Origin: Brassica napus
Taxonomy: Eukaryota; Streptophyta; Magnoliopsida; Brassicales; Brassicaceae
Length of the DNA: 64,000 bases
NCBI RefSeq assembly: GCF_020379485.1
Contig: NC_063452.1
Span: forward strand, 34,309,608-34,373,607
Direction: 5' to 3'
In this document: one piece after another, positions 63,221 to 64,000 of the stretch
Layout of the letters: each line of letters opens with the position of its first letter
How positions within the stretch are numbered: the first letter of the stretch is position 1
Translations under genes and position numbers: made by a program
The notes under the pieces: generated by a model
Told to the model about the DNA's origin: nothing
The model's input: only the letters and a program-made list of their open reading frames with translations
Database searches by the model: none

Positions 63221-64000
63221 AGAAGCTTGATTTGGATACATAAGTAGTGGACAATCACCAGGAAGTTGAATAAATCTCATAGGAGTTAGGATGAAGAAGC
63301 TATCCCACTTTCAAAGCAAGGGATCCAGTTTTCCTGTTTGGGAATATGACAACTTCTTCGTCATTCTAATCAAACCAGGATGAGTCGGGATGTAAGAAGC
63401 TTAATTTGGATACATAAACTAGTGGACAATCACCAGGAAGTTGAATAAATGTCATAGGAGTTAGGATGAATAAGCTATCCCACTATCAAAGCAAGGGATC
63501 CCAGTTTTCCTGTTTGGGAAAATGACAACTTCTTCGTCATTCTAATCAAACCAGGATGAATCACGGTGTAAGAAGCCTGATTTGGAGAATCACCAGGAAG
63601 TTCAATAAATCTAATAGGAGTTAGGATGAAGAAGCTATCCCAATTTCAAAGCAAGGGATCCCAATTTTCCTGTTTGGGAAAATGACAACTTCTTCGTCAT
63701 TCTAATCAAACCAGGATGAATCACGGTGTAAGAAGCTTGATTTGGATACATAAAGTAGTGGACAATCACCAGGAAGTTGAATAAATCTCATAGGAGTTAG
63801 GATGAAGAAGCTATCCCACTTTCAAAGCAAGGGATCCCAATTTTCCTGTTTGGGAAATGACAACTTCTTCGTCATTCTAATCAAACCAGGATGAATCACG
63901 GTGTAAGAAGCTTGATTTGGATACATAAAGTAGTGGACAATCACCAGGAAGTTGAATAAATTTCATAGGAGTTAGGATGAAGAAGCTATCCCACTTTCAA

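Larger units (their letters stand above)
33707..64000. repeat. CentBr2-like 176-bp satellite array (about 172 monomers), runs off right edge
   Basis: Monomers share AAGCTTGATTTGGATAC, a CACCAGGAAGTTGAAT block, CAAAGCAAGGGATCCC and CTTCTTCGTCATT. Variable sites are GACAATC/GAGAATC, TTTCAT/CTCAT/TGTCAT/TTCAT, CGCGATGT/CACGGTGT/CGGGATGT and GAATATGAC/GAAAATGAC. Some association is visible: GAC with TTTCAT, GAG with CTCAT. The first few kb (33707 to about 37000) are indel-rich like the left side of the gap and improve with distance. No transposon insertion was seen in 30 kb. ORFs between 34580 and 40264 are satellite translations opened by indels. Confidence 0.9.

Noticed and set aside
1748..64000. 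CRISPR-like regular repeats
   Set aside because: Repeats are directly contiguous 176-bp monomers with no variable spacers, in a plant genome context.

Overview
The window is plant centromeric or pericentromeric heterochromatin, most likely from Brassica. More than four fifths of it is a tandem array of a 176-bp satellite whose monomer starts at a HindIII site (AAGCTT). From memory this matches the CentBr centromeric satellite family of Brassica. Two subfamilies are present. The left half (1748-9929, 13377-24424, 29847-33606) is CentBr1-like, with GATTTTGATAC, CAAATCAGGTGATCCC and CTTTGTCATT. The right half (33707-64000) is CentBr2-like, with GATTTGGATAC, CAAAGCAAGGGATCCC and CTTCGTCATT. They meet only across a 100-N assembly gap at 33607-33706. 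No host gene, tRNA, rRNA or CRISPR array was seen.

Layout. 1-1747 is the 5' part of a minus-strand Ty1/copia element: partial gag, leader, primer-binding site and a 553-bp LTR. 1748-9929 is a very homogeneous CentBr1 array of about 46 monomers. 9930-13376 is a plus-strand LTR-retrotransposon derivative arranged LTR-internal-LTR-internal-LTR, seen as a 1360-bp direct repeat. 13377-24424 is a more varied CentBr1 array of about 63 monomers that contains a duplicated tetramer. 24425-29846 is a complete, young minus-strand Ty1/copia element: 491-bp LTRs with 3 differences, GAAGA target-site duplication, PBS, PPT, and one 1380-codon ORF with intact protease, integrase, reverse transcriptase and RNase H motifs but a shrunken, degenerate gag. 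29847-33606 is indel-rich CentBr1 satellite, followed by the gap. 33707-64000 is a CentBr2 array of about 172 monomers; its last 10 kb or so is built from an 18-monomer higher-order repeat of about 3164 bp.

How the parts relate. The satellite is the presumed centromere substrate and the copia elements are insertions into it. An empty copy of the young element's target site survives at 32554-32558 in a second copy of the flanking satellite, so the insertion came after that local duplication. No new gene system was found. The observations most worth following are the 18-mer higher-order repeat, the CentBr1/CentBr2 switch at a gap, the empty-site duplicate, the gag-degenerate but otherwise intact copia element, the tandem LTR structure, and a covarying hairpin shared by two copia families.
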